The notes: generated by a model not told the origin, from the letters alone. A stretch of 64,000 bases of DNA from Strongylocentrotus purpuratus (GCF_000002235.5 NW_022145613.1:4328447-4392446), one strand, 5' to 3'. Shown: positions 46,101-58,104, counted from the first letter of the stretch. Numbers and translations: made by a program.

Positions 46101-47192
46101 ATCTTGCTCCAATTATTCCCTCCTCGGTCTATTAACCTTCTAAAACGAACTTTACGTCATACGCTCCATATACGCTGTACATTAAATGAAAAAGAAACAA
46201 CCTTTTAGTTTGTGTATGTTACAACATCAGTGTTTATCCTCCATCATTATAGAGAAGTCCCCCACTCCGCCCATTGGCAGAACCTCACACTTTAGCATTC
46301 GAAGAGAAATCCATTTGGATTATTTTGAACCCTTTATTATAATTTTTGGTAGTTCGTTCTTGTTCTCGTTCTCATGCGCTCATGAACATCGTTTATATTC
46401 CCCCAAAATGATTCGGATAAGTATCTATCAAAGTAAAGATATTCAGCTACCTCACTACAAAAATCTATATCTCGACCTAAAGAAACATTTGAAACATGGA
46501 ATTGTTTTCGGGTTCAGACGTAAACATCATTTAAATAATTACAAAAAAACAAGTAAACAGCAACAACAACAACAACATTAATAACAATAATAACACTTAC
46601 GTGTACTCTTCTTTGGAGAGGTTAGCAAGGATATTCCTTTCATCATCTCTCATGAGACGAAAAGAGCTGCTTATGTGATGGTTCTCTAACACTGCTCGGT
46701 CATTGTAGAACATTGCCATGTCAGATCTGAGAAGAGAAAGAGAACATTATTATTTTGAGAGAAAGGTGACAAAACAATGAACGAAAACCGATGACAAAAC
46801 GCGACACCGTGACACCTATGTGCATGAGGTGTCATCGTTTAATGTTTCATTCACTTGAATCTCAACCCAAGAGTTGATGGTTCGAATCCCAGCCCGGCGC
46901 TAACGTCCTTTGGGAAGACACTCATCTACATTTGCAACTCTCCACACAGGTGTAAATGGGCTCCTAGCAATTTATAGCTGAGGTAATGATAATTATAGGA
47001 TTCACAGAAAGGGCGGTATTGATACTGATGTGGCTATCCTGGGTACAAATATTTTGTTTAAAGACAAGGAACATGCAATACCTGGGTATGCTAGGAATGA
47101 ATGGCAAAAGAACATTGCTTCACTTAAAGGTAAAAACACTTATGTGGCCATCCTTTTGAAAGACTAAATTTAAAAAGAAGGTGTGTGTGCGT

Positions 47193-47234
<42 letters not shown>

Positions 47235-48664
47235 ACCGATCATACAGTGCGATGGTCTTTAGAGAGTCATCCTTCAGTCGTTTACAAGTTTTTTCAAATT
47301 CTATTTTTTTTAAAAATCTATAACACAAATATTCTAACGTAAGCCTCTCCATGTCCCTCTACTTCATCTGTCCGATGGAGCTTTCATTTCATACATCCTT
47401 CAATTATTCATATTCCATTAACCTTTAAAAAGGTTTTACGTTTTCATTGTTAATCCAGAGAAGACCTTTGGATGTGTTTTGTAAATCAACGTTTGGATTC
47501 AGTCAAGGTAATTCTCACGGAAATCCAACGAATTTTATACTGAATTTTAAGTACTAATAATAGCCTAATTCATCTGTAAAACAAATTTGATAATATATTG
47601 AGAAGCAGAAAAAAGTGGACGGGGGCACTGTGCCTGTCAAGATAATTTTTTCGCATTTCTAGTGTCAATGGCTCCTTTTTATTATTACTTAATAATCGGA
47701 AAGCTGCGGCGGTAAGAGTGGTTGTAGCAGTGCTGAATTTAGGGAATCCAAAACATGAAAATGAAGTTCGGTCACCACCTGACTTATGCACGATTGGTGT
47801 TTAAATGAAGGGGGGCACGAGCCGATTTCGCTCCCCAAATCCACCAGTCATCAAGATCATCATGATAATGCAGACGATATGCATACTATACTCTAGGAGA
47901 TTGTATGGGGTATGGGGTCAGCGTTGCCATGGAGACCATGACGAGGAGGATTTTTAAAGTGACAAGTTACAAGCGGGTTTATCTCTACTAGACGACATGA
48001 ATGATAATTACACCGTCACGATTGCAAATTGAAAGTTGAGCTCATCTCAATCCGTCTTCACCTAACTTAAGGGAGTGAAGAGGGATGAGGAGTGGGCTTG
48101 AGGTATTCTCTCTTCGGGTGCGAGAAGCATGATTATCTGCCTCAAATCTAACATAAACCTACATCCTCCATCCATACTACCACGACAAGCAACCCACGTC
48201 GTAATCATTCTTCATTATCAAATACAAAAGAAATCTAATAAAAGAAATACAATGACGGGCTTGCTGAATCTCTAATGTTCGACAACCCTACTGGAGTCAC
48301 GTATGTTTTGACGATGGTTGAGCCTAGCGACGTAAACATTGAAACTTAGTCTCTAGATGACATGCTCTTCGTCAGCACTCGAAGCAAGATTCTCTTGGAG
48401 TCTTCTTGGATTGACCTTAATCTTAACAAATAAATTCACGAATTGGAATGCAAGCCGAATTCCATGCTCTCTATCTTCATCCCTCATTACTCCCCCTTTT
48501 CTGTTTTGTTTCGGCTCTTCTTCGTGAAGAACATTTCCGGCTCATATATACATAATGTGCGTGTAGAATGTATTTACTCTCTCCTTCCTCGTCTTGCTTT
48601 CCCCCTCTAACTCTCTTCCCCCTGGCCTCTCCTTTTCTCTCTCCCTCTCCCCCTCTCCCCCTCC

Positions 48665-48709
<45 letters not shown>

Positions 48710-51700
48710 ATCATAGTCGTCTGACGCCAGACAAATCTCTTCTTACTAATTGTCTCTTCTCTTTCCTGTTCCATACGGCACACTTTTATGAAATGATTTA
48801 TCATTCTATTAACATTGATGAGCAAGGTTTTCACCCCGTCCTTCTTCTTTGTAATTTACATGATCATATCGAGTATCACTTGTAATATCTTTCATTCACA
48901 CCTCTGCTAGTATAGCTTTTTGGCATTCCATTTCAGTTTCACTGTACTTACTCAATAACCTCACCTCTATTCTTCCATCTACCCCTAACCCTGTAACACA
49001 TTGCTGTACTTTCATATAGTGTAAAATATCACGGAACCACATAGGCTACCTCTTTATATTGGATATCGATCTGCGCGTCACTCCCCCGGTTCCCCATATT
49101 CTTCTGATCTTCTCTACCCCTCTTCCCCGACTGTCCTCCTACCCCTATACCCCCTCCATCTTCTCTCTCATCTTTCTCCCATCTCTCATTCTTGCCTCAA
49201 GCTTCTCTGAAAGTCTCCCTGGATCCATCTCCAGTCTGCACTGAGGGATGTGGAATTCCAGTGGATCGGTGCCGGGCCGTTGGTCCAGCTGTTTGGGGAC
49301 GATGATTTAACTCCTGACGATGAGTTACGGCGGCCCCAAAATGCAAGGAGCCAGTCACGAATCGTTGTTTTCCAACAAAATCCATCAAAATCTTCCTGTC
49401 AAAATGTTGCCTCCACCGCCTCGGGGGTCATCCTACATGAAACATGACTAATGAGAAGTTGTGCAAGACACTTGCCAAGGAGTTTACAGATAGAGCACAG
49501 TGAAAAGGAAAACAATCCATGATAAAACACTGAAGTGGATGTTGCTTGCAGGCGATTTGAATAAGGAAAGTGAAGGACGGCCATTTTGAATGATTGATTA
49601 AGATCAGACCGGAAAGGAGAAGTGAGCACCCCTAGGCTCTTTTCACAAATATAGCATACCCCGTTTTAGCAAAAATAACATCAATAATACTATCTCCCCG
49701 TACCATTCTGTCTTCATGTGAGTAATACACTTAAATGATCATTGCAGCGTTAATAATATTAATGACGGTACCATTGGTAAATAGTTCTGTACTGTTAAAT
49801 ATCATTATTGCTAAATCTTTACACGCTACTATACACGAGGATGTAAAATGAGACTTATACATAGTACGATATAAAGATTGCCGGTGCAATGCTTTTAACT
49901 GAATTATATTACTTTGCAATAATAAATAGACAAGAAAGTGAAAGGTCGTAAACCCATCCGGACACTGGAAGAAAATAGGACAGTCTCGTGCTTGGAGTCT
50001 AGGATATACGCGGCAAATTGGCAACAATTTCAATTAGAGTAGCTCAGCAAACCTGACTAGATACACAAACCCATGAATTGCATTAGCCTATCATAAGAGA
50101 GCCGTCCTTTTATCCCACCTCTAATTAGGTTCATGTGTCACATGACTACCTACGTCATCAGCGGTAGATATGAACTAAGTCGGTAGAGGAAAGCGACTTC
50201 GTTATTTATCGGAATGTCCGAGGTAATGACAGTGCAACGTTCGTCGTTCATATTTACAAATCTCTTGAAGTAGGGAAAGATTTATCTGCATATGCTTCCG
50301 GGGCAATTGTCATCATTCAATGAAATGGGTCCTATTCCGGTCAGGGAGCTGTATATGTTTGATAGGAAACAAGCAAGATTGCATCCACGGTTATGAGATC
50401 TATTTATCGTATAAATCCAAGCCCGTCTCATTATGAGTGAGCGATCTGAGACATGAAACATAAATTAAGATTGATACAACCTCCGTGTATACCAAGTATC
50501 TATGATAATTCAATTGCCGTGTTCCTGTTTGCCACAATCAGGAATATCTTCCCGATATTAAATGCAACACAAGTTCAGTTGCAAGGAAACAAAATAGTAA
50601 TAGATCAACCATGGAAATGTGCCTCCAGTCTTAATACCAAGCAACGCCTTCATCTATCAAATATTGGTATTTAGTTTATAACATACACTCAACAACTATT
50701 CTCATTGTAATGAAAAAGACAATAGTAAAAAAAAAGAAAGAAAAAGAACAAACAAACAAACAAAATTACTGAGTCAATATCGAGCTCCTGAAGAAGTAAA
50801 ATGTTATCAACATAATTATAATCACCCACAATTAACAGGCGGAGTTGATTTCTCCTGCATGAGATAATTATGATACATAATTATGCCCCCTCCTTTAGCG
50901 TGGAGCAAGGCCGTTGGTACATAAAAATGTTTGTTTATAAATGTATTAGTCTATGTCACAATGCAATAGATTATGCTCTATGCTTGACCATTCACTGAAA
51001 CCGTCACTTCTAAGAAATGACCAGTTCCTTAAGCTAATGGCGTCCAGTTAGAGGAAATTAAAGATAATTAAAGATAATCGAAGGGTGATTAGACATCCAG
51101 ATAGATAACTTTAATGAGGATGATTTGGTATGAGAAAGAATAACTTAGCATATCCGATAAGCGATAAGCTAGAGGATTAATTATGAATCCGCACATTTTT
51201 TACATTTAGAAGTCCTGATTCGATTTGATAAAGAGGTAGATAGGAAGGGGGGGGGGCAAAACAGCACAAGCAAAAAGGAAAGATGCTTTTTTGTTGGTTG
51301 TGGTATACATTTCGGAATGTGCCAGGGAATCCTGTATCCACCACTTCAGGATTTTGTGAAAGGGGGGGGGGGGGTGCAAAAGTTCAGGACATCTGGGTTA
51401 GCCTAATAAAAACCAACTGTAATATTTTTGTATCTCTTTGAGTTTGAATGGTGGGAGATTTATTTACGATATTCCTTTTGTAACGAAAGGAAGATCTCGT
51501 AAATCCCCTCCATAATGCAGTGATTTAATAAATGCATCGCTTTAGTTTTAAACAGTGATTCAATGCGAAACTTGCAGTTTTGCTCATGGCGGCAATATTT
51601 CGGACTGACGATAAAATCAGGAGTTAAATTAGTTCACTTAATATAATGTATATTCCCGAATTCCCGACTAAATTCTTCTTTAAATTAGTATGTGGCAACA

Positions 51701-52171
51701 ATAACTAAATTCCAAATATTCATAGAAGAAAGACAATTTTAATTCAAATTTTTCTCTTCATACACCCACTAAGCCTGTACCGCCTTGGCGAAATTTCTAA
51801 GCGATGTGCGCTTGTAAGCTGTTTCTATAAAAAAGAAAAGCTAATACTTCTAATATATGCTATCAGATAACCCGTGTGTATACATTTACTCGGGATAATT
51901 ACATTACTTTCGCCGCCCTCGGCACATTCTCCTACGTCCAATTGTTCCTTTTCTGTGAAGATATAAAGTGATTTTCCATTTGCTTTCACCAAACTCAAGA
52001 ATCTTTGTATATTTATAGTTAACATAATTTGCTATTGATACGGAATAGGTTGTTTGCGTCGTCCTGGAGTGGAAGCGTATTCCTTTACACTGCTATTTAA
52101 ACCATAGACACAGTGGTGTAAGAAAGGGGGCACGGGAGGGACACGTGCCCCCCCCCAATAGAATGGTGGGG

Positions 52172-52231
<60 letters not shown>

Positions 52232-52856
52232 GGAGAAGGAGGGGACGGGTGGGGGAAGAAGGAAAAAAGATAGGACGAAGAGGATGTGAACGAAAAGAGG
52301 AAAGGATATGACCTGTTCACTAATCGGTGAGCTTATTAACTCGATGTTCATCTACCAAGTAAGACCTGTGTCCCCTCCCCCTCCCATAACCCCGTGATAC
52401 CAGAGTCCCCCTTCTCAATGCCTCGACCCACGCTATGCCACTAAGCATACACATTACCGAAATGAACCCAACCTCTAAGCAGCGAAGGTAAGATGCTTAT
52501 GATCACGTAGAAAGAAAAAAAGACAGTTACAAAATAAGCTCTTTATAATTATACAGCGGTTTAAAGGATTATACTAAATCTAGACTAATCATACACTTAA
52601 ATTAAGGTAGCAGTTAGATGTGTTTTCAAGTTGCTGCCATAATTGCGCTATTTGTCTTATGAAAGTGCGTCTCTGATAGTGTTAACACAATCTATTATTA
52701 TTGGTATCCTGTTTTTTACGTCATGATTTGTTTTTCACTCTCTGTTTCTCTCTCATATCTATCTCGCTCCTTCTCTCACACACACACACACAAACATGTA
52801 CACACATCTCCGTCTCTCCTTCACTCACTTTCCCTCCCTAACCCCCCCCCCCCCCC

Positions 52857-52892
<36 letters not shown>

Positions 52893-53875
52893 AATTCTAC
52901 TATCAAAGAGGAAAGCATACTATTTCCAGGGCAGAAACATGAACACAATGGGACATAACATTTTCATGGTCGCTTCAATGAAGCCTCATCTATTTTGAGA
53001 TCGTAAATGTGATGATATTCTGCTGAATGCCAATAGTTTCCTAAAGTCCATTGTGTTTGCCGAGTTGATCAATACCATGGAATATGGGTCACTTGAAACA
53101 TTGTTTAAAGATAATGCTAGAATAAAGTGTTTACGGATTTATGCAACTACATACGCTAATTATCATAAGGATGATGTTCGCCAGGAGGGTGCGATGGCAC
53201 TGTTGTTAGAGATTACGTCGGTGGTGCCTGGGTGACGATGTAATGGTAATGTTAATGGTGATGGTGTTCGTGATGATGATGATGATGCTAGTGATGATGA
53301 TTGTAATGACGTTAGTAATCATGATGGTGATGACAGTAATTACTTTGATGAAGTTTTAAGATGAATATTATCAAGACCAACAAACAAACAAGAGTTATTA
53401 ACTATTAACTATAATAAAACAGCTACCAAAACACAAGAACATTAATACACTCAAGAAAAGGAAAATACATTGAGAAATAAAAGCCAGCAAGAACCATTAC
53501 CCCCCCCCCTGTTCCCCTTGTCTGTCTCCAAAATCTCTCTCAAAGTCAATGCAATGATATTTCAATATATTTCAATGTCCTTTTTTCTTCCTCGTTTGAC
53601 CACCTCCTTAAATCTCAACTCTCTCTCTCTCACCTCTATATACTACCCCTGTATGAATCTCACTGTTCATCATCTATGCATAAGAACAATAATCATTTGA
53701 TCTTAAGATACCCAGGGTATCTACATTAGTATGTATTACCCCAGCATTATGAACCCATTTAATACCCCTGGGCCAAGAGGGACAGAATTATTAATGTGGG
53801 CAAAACAATATCTTGTTCAAGGATTATGCACCAAGCAAAGCAAAGATCGAAATCGGGCCCTCTCGTCCACTGTCC

Positions 53876-53938
<63 letters not shown>

Positions 53939-56900
53939 GACTCTGTCCCCCTCTTTTGACCCTCATTTCTGACTTCCCCAGTTGGTTTAACTTACTTGGT
54001 GTTGACATGGAATGCATTTGTAGTACCCGTGTGTTCAAAGTCGTGAATTATTGCTGCTAGAAGTGAAGCGAAGATCTCTAAGTCAGACAGCCAGTGCTAC
54101 AAAGCAATGAGAAATAATAACGAGTCAGTGTAAAAAGTTAATTAAGAGGGAGGGGTGTGTGGTTGAACAAGAGAGAGAAAGTAGAAAGACGAGGGGTGGA
54201 AGAGGGGATGGAAGAGGAGGGGTGGAAGGGGAGGGAGATAGAGGTAGAGAGATTGAGTATGGGGGTGGAACAAAAAGTTATATGTACAGTTACCAACTGA
54301 ATTATTCATAACCCTTGTAAATTTGAAGTATTTTGTGTTTTCTGGTAAGCCCCAGTCCCATATAAAGCCGGACCAGCACGGACGAGCACGGACCACTCCG
54401 GACCATCCCGGACCATGGTCTGGGGTGATCCGGGATGGTCCGGGATGTTTTGTTCAAAAAAGTGTGATGCTTTAAAAGCTACAGTCCCATATACTTCCCG
54501 GACCGTCCCGGACCATCCCGGACCCCATCCGGGTGATCCGGGATTCGGTCCGTGTTGACACCGTGTTGGCACCGGGTGGTCCTGGATGGTCCTGGATGGT
54601 CCTGGATGGTCCTGGGCGGTCAATAACTCACTCCCGGACTGCCACGGATCAACACGGACCGCCCCGGCGCCACTACGGATGACCCCGGACCCAGCACGGT
54701 GGCTACACGGATCACCCCGATCAAACTATTGTCCCGGACCGTCCCGGACCACCCCGGCAGTTTTTGACCGTCAAAAACATCCGGGGTCGACTCCCGGACC
54801 GCCCAGGACCATCCAGGACCATCCAGGACCACCCCGGTGCCAACACGGTGTCAACACGGACCGAATCCCGGATCACCCCGGATGGGGTCCGGGATGGTCC
54901 GGGACGGTCCGGGACGTATATGGGACTGTAGCTTTTAAAGCATCACACTTTTTTGAACAAAACATCCCGGACCATCCCGGATCACCCCAGACCATGGTCC
55001 GGGATGGTCCGGAGTGGTCCGTGCTCGTCCGTGCTGGTCCGGCTTTATATGGGACTGGGGCTTTACTCAAGAATGAAAGTTGGCTGGTTGAATTAGGGCC
55101 TTCGTTGAATAATATTTAGATATAAGCTTGAAAAATTGCATCAATTGATGCAATTTTTTTTCTTCACAAACTGCAAAAAAGGTCGCAAAAGGGTATGAAT
55201 AATTTAGTTGTTAACTGTACATACATGTATAATTCTTCTGGATAGGAACCTGCGTGTCATATTCACTTTTATCCGTAAAATTGAAAAGCTAATAATCGAT
55301 TGGAATACACAATATATGAGAACAAGCGAAGCAGACAGTAACTCGTGAGTCACACATTCTATCCATGTACCTAGTATGTGCAATATGATACCGCAAGCTC
55401 GTCAAAAGAAAATAATATCGAATCTTGTTAATAAAATTTATGAATAGCATGAATAACCATTACGGCGGATCGCGAGAGAAAGAAAAACATGAAAGAGGTT
55501 CGCGCGTTCTCGCAGGTATCGATTAGCCTTGGTCGAAATCAATTGTCGCTCAGATCATCAAAGAGGAAATGCAGACGCAGAGAAACCAAGAAGAAAAACA
55601 TGAATACATTATACTGCATAATGTTTAACACTACTCGGTAAAACCACTAACGCGGCCTAGTGTGACAAAAATACTGCGTCACCATGACACCATAATATAT
55701 AAGCTATGCATAAACTAGTTGGTGAGGTAGATTGTAAGTCCACACAAAATTTGATGGCATGAATTATTTCGGCACGTTTCTAAAGACGCTGTCTGCTATA
55801 CACCTCTTTTCGGTGTTACCTCTGTTCTCTCTATATATACTCTCTTGCGCGCATATTCTCTTCGATTCACACATATACCTGCCTCCTCAGATTACACTTC
55901 TTTACGCATACGTCGCTAGGCAACCAAAGTAGACGTTACCATAGCAGCGCACGCCGAAACAATCTGCTCTAAATGTAATCAATGTAGTAATTGATTGGGG
56001 ATGATAATTTTAACGCTTCTTTTTCAGCTTTTTTCTCCCAGCTCCCTTTATTGTTCTTTTTAGTTGATCAATGGTCGGAGTTTTTATTCGATCCCCAGGC
56101 TATGCACTAATTCGCATGTCTATTAATCAGGACACCATGTTTGACGGTAGTTCTTCTTTATGCATCTGTCAGAAAAGAATACAATCGATATAGTTTGCAC
56201 TGATTTCCTGCTTATGACGGTCTCGATGGATCATGCCGTTTCATTTCTTGTTTAAATTTGAAACGGTTTACTTAATGTCAATCAAAGAAAAGACATAACG
56301 AATAAAGCTGCCTATTCATGATCTCATGACAATTCTTTTTCAGATTGCTAAATCCTAGATACTATACAAGTATTATATACAACGAAATACTAGCATGATA
56401 ACTACATGGATTAGTTAAGATACTTAGCAATGATCACTGTTAATCATTACATCAATCTCATCCAATCATTTCAAGCTTTGTAAGGGAACATTAAAACAAG
56501 TTGTAGAATATATTTTTACACATTACATCAACATATATGGTCACATTCGACCTTAAGAGTCAGCAATAAAATCTGAAGAAGGCCAAGGCGCCGAGGCGCC
56601 AAAAGCTAACCGATCCGAGTTTGACCTGTTTGACAGGTCATTATTCATTCTATGAATTGGCAGAATGTTACTTTCAGCCAACAATAGTTTGTTTCTTTCA
56701 TATTTTGAAATCAAGCATCATCAGACTCCATCGCAGTCTGCTCAATCTTCTATTGTTAAGCGAACATGGAGTCCATATTTAACCTATTTCTATTTATAGA
56801 AAATGTAAGCATCATTCATTTTGAATGTATCAGAACTCTAAAGACGGCTGCACGGCTAAAGATTCGCAATGCAAACAGCCAGAGAAAGGAATATTCACCA

Positions 56901-58004
56901 AACCACGCAGCTCTTATTATAAACCGAGTAAACGTGTTTCTACCTCGCAACTTCTCTTAAAGGGATCGTTTAACAATGTTAAATCTGAGATACACGGCCC
57001 TACGTGTTATCAGTGTCTGTGATATGGTGTAATATTGAATCCTAACAAAATTGCGCTTCAAAATGATCAAGAAGTGCCCCCAAAAAGTAAAAACCTTTGA
57101 GTGACCGATTTTACCATACTCATTTCCCCAATAGACTGTAGTGTTATGAAAATTTGTAATTCCAATCATAAATATCTTGATAATCAGACAGGCGATCGGC
57201 TTGTAAAAGTCATGGGGTTCCTGACTGACCTAAAGGTTTATAATTATCATTGCAGCATGAGCTAAATCCAGAATTTTGTTCAGAATCTGAGACAAAGTTA
57301 CCGGATCCCTTTTTAAATAATGACAAGTTTCCGAATCAAACTTCGTCCTGAATACTGAATACGTACAGGTCTACAAAATGCTTTGCGATGTCTGTATAAT
57401 GTTATTCAATATTATCCAACAAGACACGCACCTCGAAATGAAATAGGTGCTAAATCCCATTTTGAATCCCCACACCCGGAATGGAAACAATGATCTCAGC
57501 TTCCTAATTATTCTTTAAAGAGTATATAAAAGATGAATATTTAATGGTAAAGTAACACAAATTTGTTGCTCAAACTTTAGAAAACATAAACCTATGAATA
57601 AATAAATGTAAAGGCGTTTTGGTTGCGTTGAATATCAACGTCACACCAGTACCGTTTAAAATTTTGAATTTCAAATTTATTCCTAAATCCATTTACGTTC
57701 TAATCCACTTTGACCAGTGGAGGCCATGTAACAAATGGCTGAGAAGTTAACTACTTTCCGACGGTCCGCTGATGAACGGTCACAAAGACGGTTGGTTATA
57801 CGGTGAGTACACGGGGCGGTTACAACCGCTTTATAACTTATTCGAATACGCCGTTTGACTTACCACAAGTCCCATCCGTGCTAACATATGATGTACTGTC
57901 TGTGTGACGTCAGCCGCATGGAGGAGGTTGTGATAGGGGTTGCCGTACTTGCTGTAACCAAGTTCCATAGCGTCCAAGAAAGCACCGAGTACAGAATGAG
58001 GAAT
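39861..58004 (-). CDS. PDE1: PDE1-type calcium/calmodulin-dependent cyclic nucleotide phosphodiesterase, 3' nine exons
   Basis: Nine exons on the minus strand (58004 down to 39861) join in phase to 419 codons and a TGA. PDE1 enzymes hydrolyse cAMP and cGMP and are activated by Ca2+/calmodulin. Numbered from the first residue seen: metal/catalytic region PYHNLLHAADVTQTVHH (23-39); PDE signature HDFEHTGTTNAF (65-76); YNDRAVLENHH (88-98); LRNLVIDMVLATDMS; the metal-binding Asp in LHCADISHPSK (168-178); LLIREFFRQGDRERE; SPLCDRNST; and the substrate-binding Gln in ESQIGFIDFIVDP. WHENLHKNKSKWRDL near the C-terminus resembles the VDIIQQNKERWKEL segment of vertebrate PDE1. The tail is disordered and acidic. 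Exons for the calmodulin-binding N-terminus and the first catalytic helices are missing, so this is partial. PDE1 is favoured over other PDE families by the GYSKYGNPYHN and HWLSDLEI segments. No A, B or C paralogue can be assigned. Confidence 0.93.
40126..40172. repeat. (GA)n microsatellite at the PDE1 last-exon acceptor
   Basis: Read on the gene strand this is (CT)n and provides the pyrimidine tract of the terminal exon's 3' splice site. Confidence 0.85.
40375..41110. repeat. ~36-bp minisatellite in the last PDE1 intron
   Basis: About twenty copies of a unit like CAGAAACTCTTGCAGAAGTT plus CTTATACAATTCTTT, with short variants. It fills most of the intron between PDE1 exons h and i. The Phe/Gln/Leu-rich ORFs here are repeat frames. 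Confidence 0.93.
41126..41258 (-). CDS. PDE1: PDE1 exon h, C-terminal helix
   Basis: Acceptor ATTTACAG|GAT and donor CAGCAAG|GTAAGT; 44 codons plus one base. DRDRPSSPGRVSIGRRNSIP then WHENLHKNKSKWRDLGQQ, which resembles the VDIIQQNKERWKELAAQ segment of vertebrate PDE1. RRNSIP is a basophilic-kinase-like site, also seen as KRNSIP in exon g. A 36-bp tandem array begins about 15 bp beyond the donor. Confidence 0.87.
41623..41831 (-). CDS. PDE1: PDE1 exon g, end of catalytic domain and linker
   Basis: Acceptor CTATCCAG|GT completes the Gly of QIGFIDF. FIDFIVDPSMNICGDMIDRI then a Ser/Pro/Ala/Asn-rich linker containing KRNSIP and PCSAPRSASVP. The donor AATGAAC|GTGAGG is inferred because it keeps phase with exon h. 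Without splicing the frame would run 13 codons further to a stop at 41584, so an alternative end is possible. Confidence 0.87.
41893..41930. repeat. (GT)n microsatellite
   Basis: GTGTGT run with CGC interruptions, in a PDE1 intron. Confidence 0.9.
42247..42328 (-). CDS. PDE1: PDE1 exon f, substrate-binding glutamine
   Basis: Acceptor TGTACAG|GGT and donor AATTG|GTAAGA; 27 codons plus one base. GDREREMGLPISPLCDRNST then LLAESQI matches PDE1 GDKEAELGLPFSPLCDRKSTMVAQSQI, including the invariant Gln that contacts the purine. Confidence 0.96.
42788..42908 (-). CDS. PDE1: PDE1 exon e, second metal-binding aspartate
   Basis: Acceptor GGTTATTAG|A and donor AGGCAG|GTATGT; 40 full codons. KPKVMALTLHCADISHPSKE carries the conserved Asp that completes the binuclear metal site. 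WTTLLIREFFRQ follows, as in PDE1 WTMALMEEFFLQ. Confidence 0.96.
42995..43152. mobile_element. 158-bp MITE in a PDE1 intron
   Basis: CCAGAGCCATCTATACACA at the left is mirrored by TGTGTATAGATGGCTCTGG at the right. Flanks are TATA/TTTATA-like, so a TA duplication is possible. Confidence 0.88.
43492..43593 (-). CDS. PDE1: PDE1 exon d
   Basis: Acceptor CCCCTCAG|G and donor GAGGC|GTAAGT; 33 full codons. ELRNLVIDMVLATDMSFHFQ then QIKQMKSMISTTE matches PDE1 DLRNLVIEMVLSTDMSGHFQQIKNIRNSLQQPE. Confidence 0.95.
43594..46600. other. PDE1 intron between exons c and d
   Basis: AT-rich. A G-rich repeat fragment with GGGGCGTAGCCAGACC starts near 44981 and further G runs lie near 45340-45540. No exon is seen. 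Confidence 0.55.
46601..46726 (-). CDS. PDE1: PDE1 exon c
   Basis: Acceptor CTTCTCAG|A and donor TACAC|GTAAGT; one base completes the split Lys codon, then 41 codons and two bases. The peptide SDMAMFYNDRAVLENHHISS continues to LMRDDERNILANLSKEEY, matching human [41 protein letters not shown]. Confidence 0.95.
46826..47050 (+). mobile_element. tRNA-derived SINE family B, copy 2 (PDE1 intron)
   Basis: Box B-like GGTTCGAATCCC, then CTAACGTCCTTTGGGAAGAC, CATCTACATTTGCAACTCTC and AGGTGTAAATGGG, matching 28905-29055. It is antisense to PDE1. Confidence 0.8.
47180..47234. repeat. (GT)n microsatellite
   Basis: Alternating GT with GC interruptions; potential Z-DNA. Confidence 0.92.
48655..48708. repeat. 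(CT)n microsatellite
   Basis: CTCT run following a C-rich pyrimidine stretch. Confidence 0.92.
52111..52440. mobile_element. Degraded hAT-like element with internal (GA)n
   Basis: Starts CAGTGGTGTAAGAAAGGGGG and ends GCTATGCCACT, related to the ends at 35477 and 35877. The centre is (GA)n at 52178-52232. No target duplication was confirmed. Confidence 0.6.
53878..53935. repeat. (CT)n microsatellite next to PDE1 exon b
   Basis: Pure 58-bp CTCT run, (GA)n on the gene strand, 60 bp downstream of the exon b donor. Confidence 0.95.
53996..54096 (-). CDS. PDE1: PDE1 exon b, HD metal-binding signature
   Basis: 33 codons plus two bases, acceptor TTTGTAG|CAC and donor ACCAA|GTAAGT. It encodes HWLSDLEIFASLLAAIIHDF then EHTGTTNAFHVNT, matching PDE1 HWLTELEILAMVFAAAIHDYEHTGTTNNFHIQT. 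The usual NN is NA here. It was found by reading codons in a stretch with no long ORF. A (CT)n microsatellite lies 60-120 bp beyond its donor and a large foldback 250 bp upstream of its acceptor. Confidence 0.95.
54345..55066. mobile_element. 722-bp GC-rich foldback element in a PDE1 intron
   Basis: The outer arms (54345-54495 and 54913-55066) are near-perfect inverted copies, from GTAAGCCCCAGTCCCATATA to TATATGGGACTGGGGCTTAC-like ends (the right end has one extra T). Pairing continues inward to about 54620 and 54790. The sequence is built from GGACC/GGTCC and CCGGGATGGTCC motifs, unlike the AT-rich surroundings. The ORFs inside are repeat frames. Confidence 0.93.
55067..57863. other. PDE1 intron between exons a and b, remainder
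   Basis: AT-rich, with the TTAA-type MITE at 56961-57312. No exon is seen. Confidence 0.55.
56961..57312 (+). mobile_element. TTAA-type MITE family 2, copy 3 (PDE1 intron)
   Basis: TTAA at 56957-56960 and 57313-57316; ends AGGGATCGTTTAACAATG and GGATCCCT. Homologous to 20635-20990. Confidence 0.87.
57864..58004 (-). CDS. PDE1: PDE1 exon a, first histidine motif
   Basis: 47 codons, phase 0 at both ends, with acceptor TTGTAG|ATT and donor CTTGTG|GTAAG on the minus strand. The peptide IPHSVLGAFLDAMELGYSKY continues to NPYHNLLHAADVTQTVHHML. It matches human IPVSALVTFVEALEVGYSKYKNPYHNLIHAADVTQTVHYIML, including the exon boundaries expected for PDE1. Confidence 0.95.
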
Positions 58005-58097
58005 CTACAAGACGAAAAGAGTAACAAATGAAGAAAAAAAAAATTGTAGTTAGAAGAATAAATAAAAAGAAGAAAGTAAGATGAAGAAGATGAAGAA

Positions 58098-58104
58098 GGA
58101 GTAT

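Larger units (their letters stand above)
47051..53995. other. PDE1 intron between exons b and c
   Basis: Long intron with microsatellites (GT)n 47180-47234, (CT)n 48655-48708, (GA)n 52178-52232, (CT)n 52859-52890, (GAT)n 53258-53350 and (CT)n 53878-53935. An inverted-end element lies at 52111-52440. No exon is recognised. Confidence 0.6.

Noticed and set aside
54306..55119. GC-rich ORFs (177, 105 codons) in the foldback
   Set aside because: Repeat frames of the palindromic GGTCC modules with no domain.
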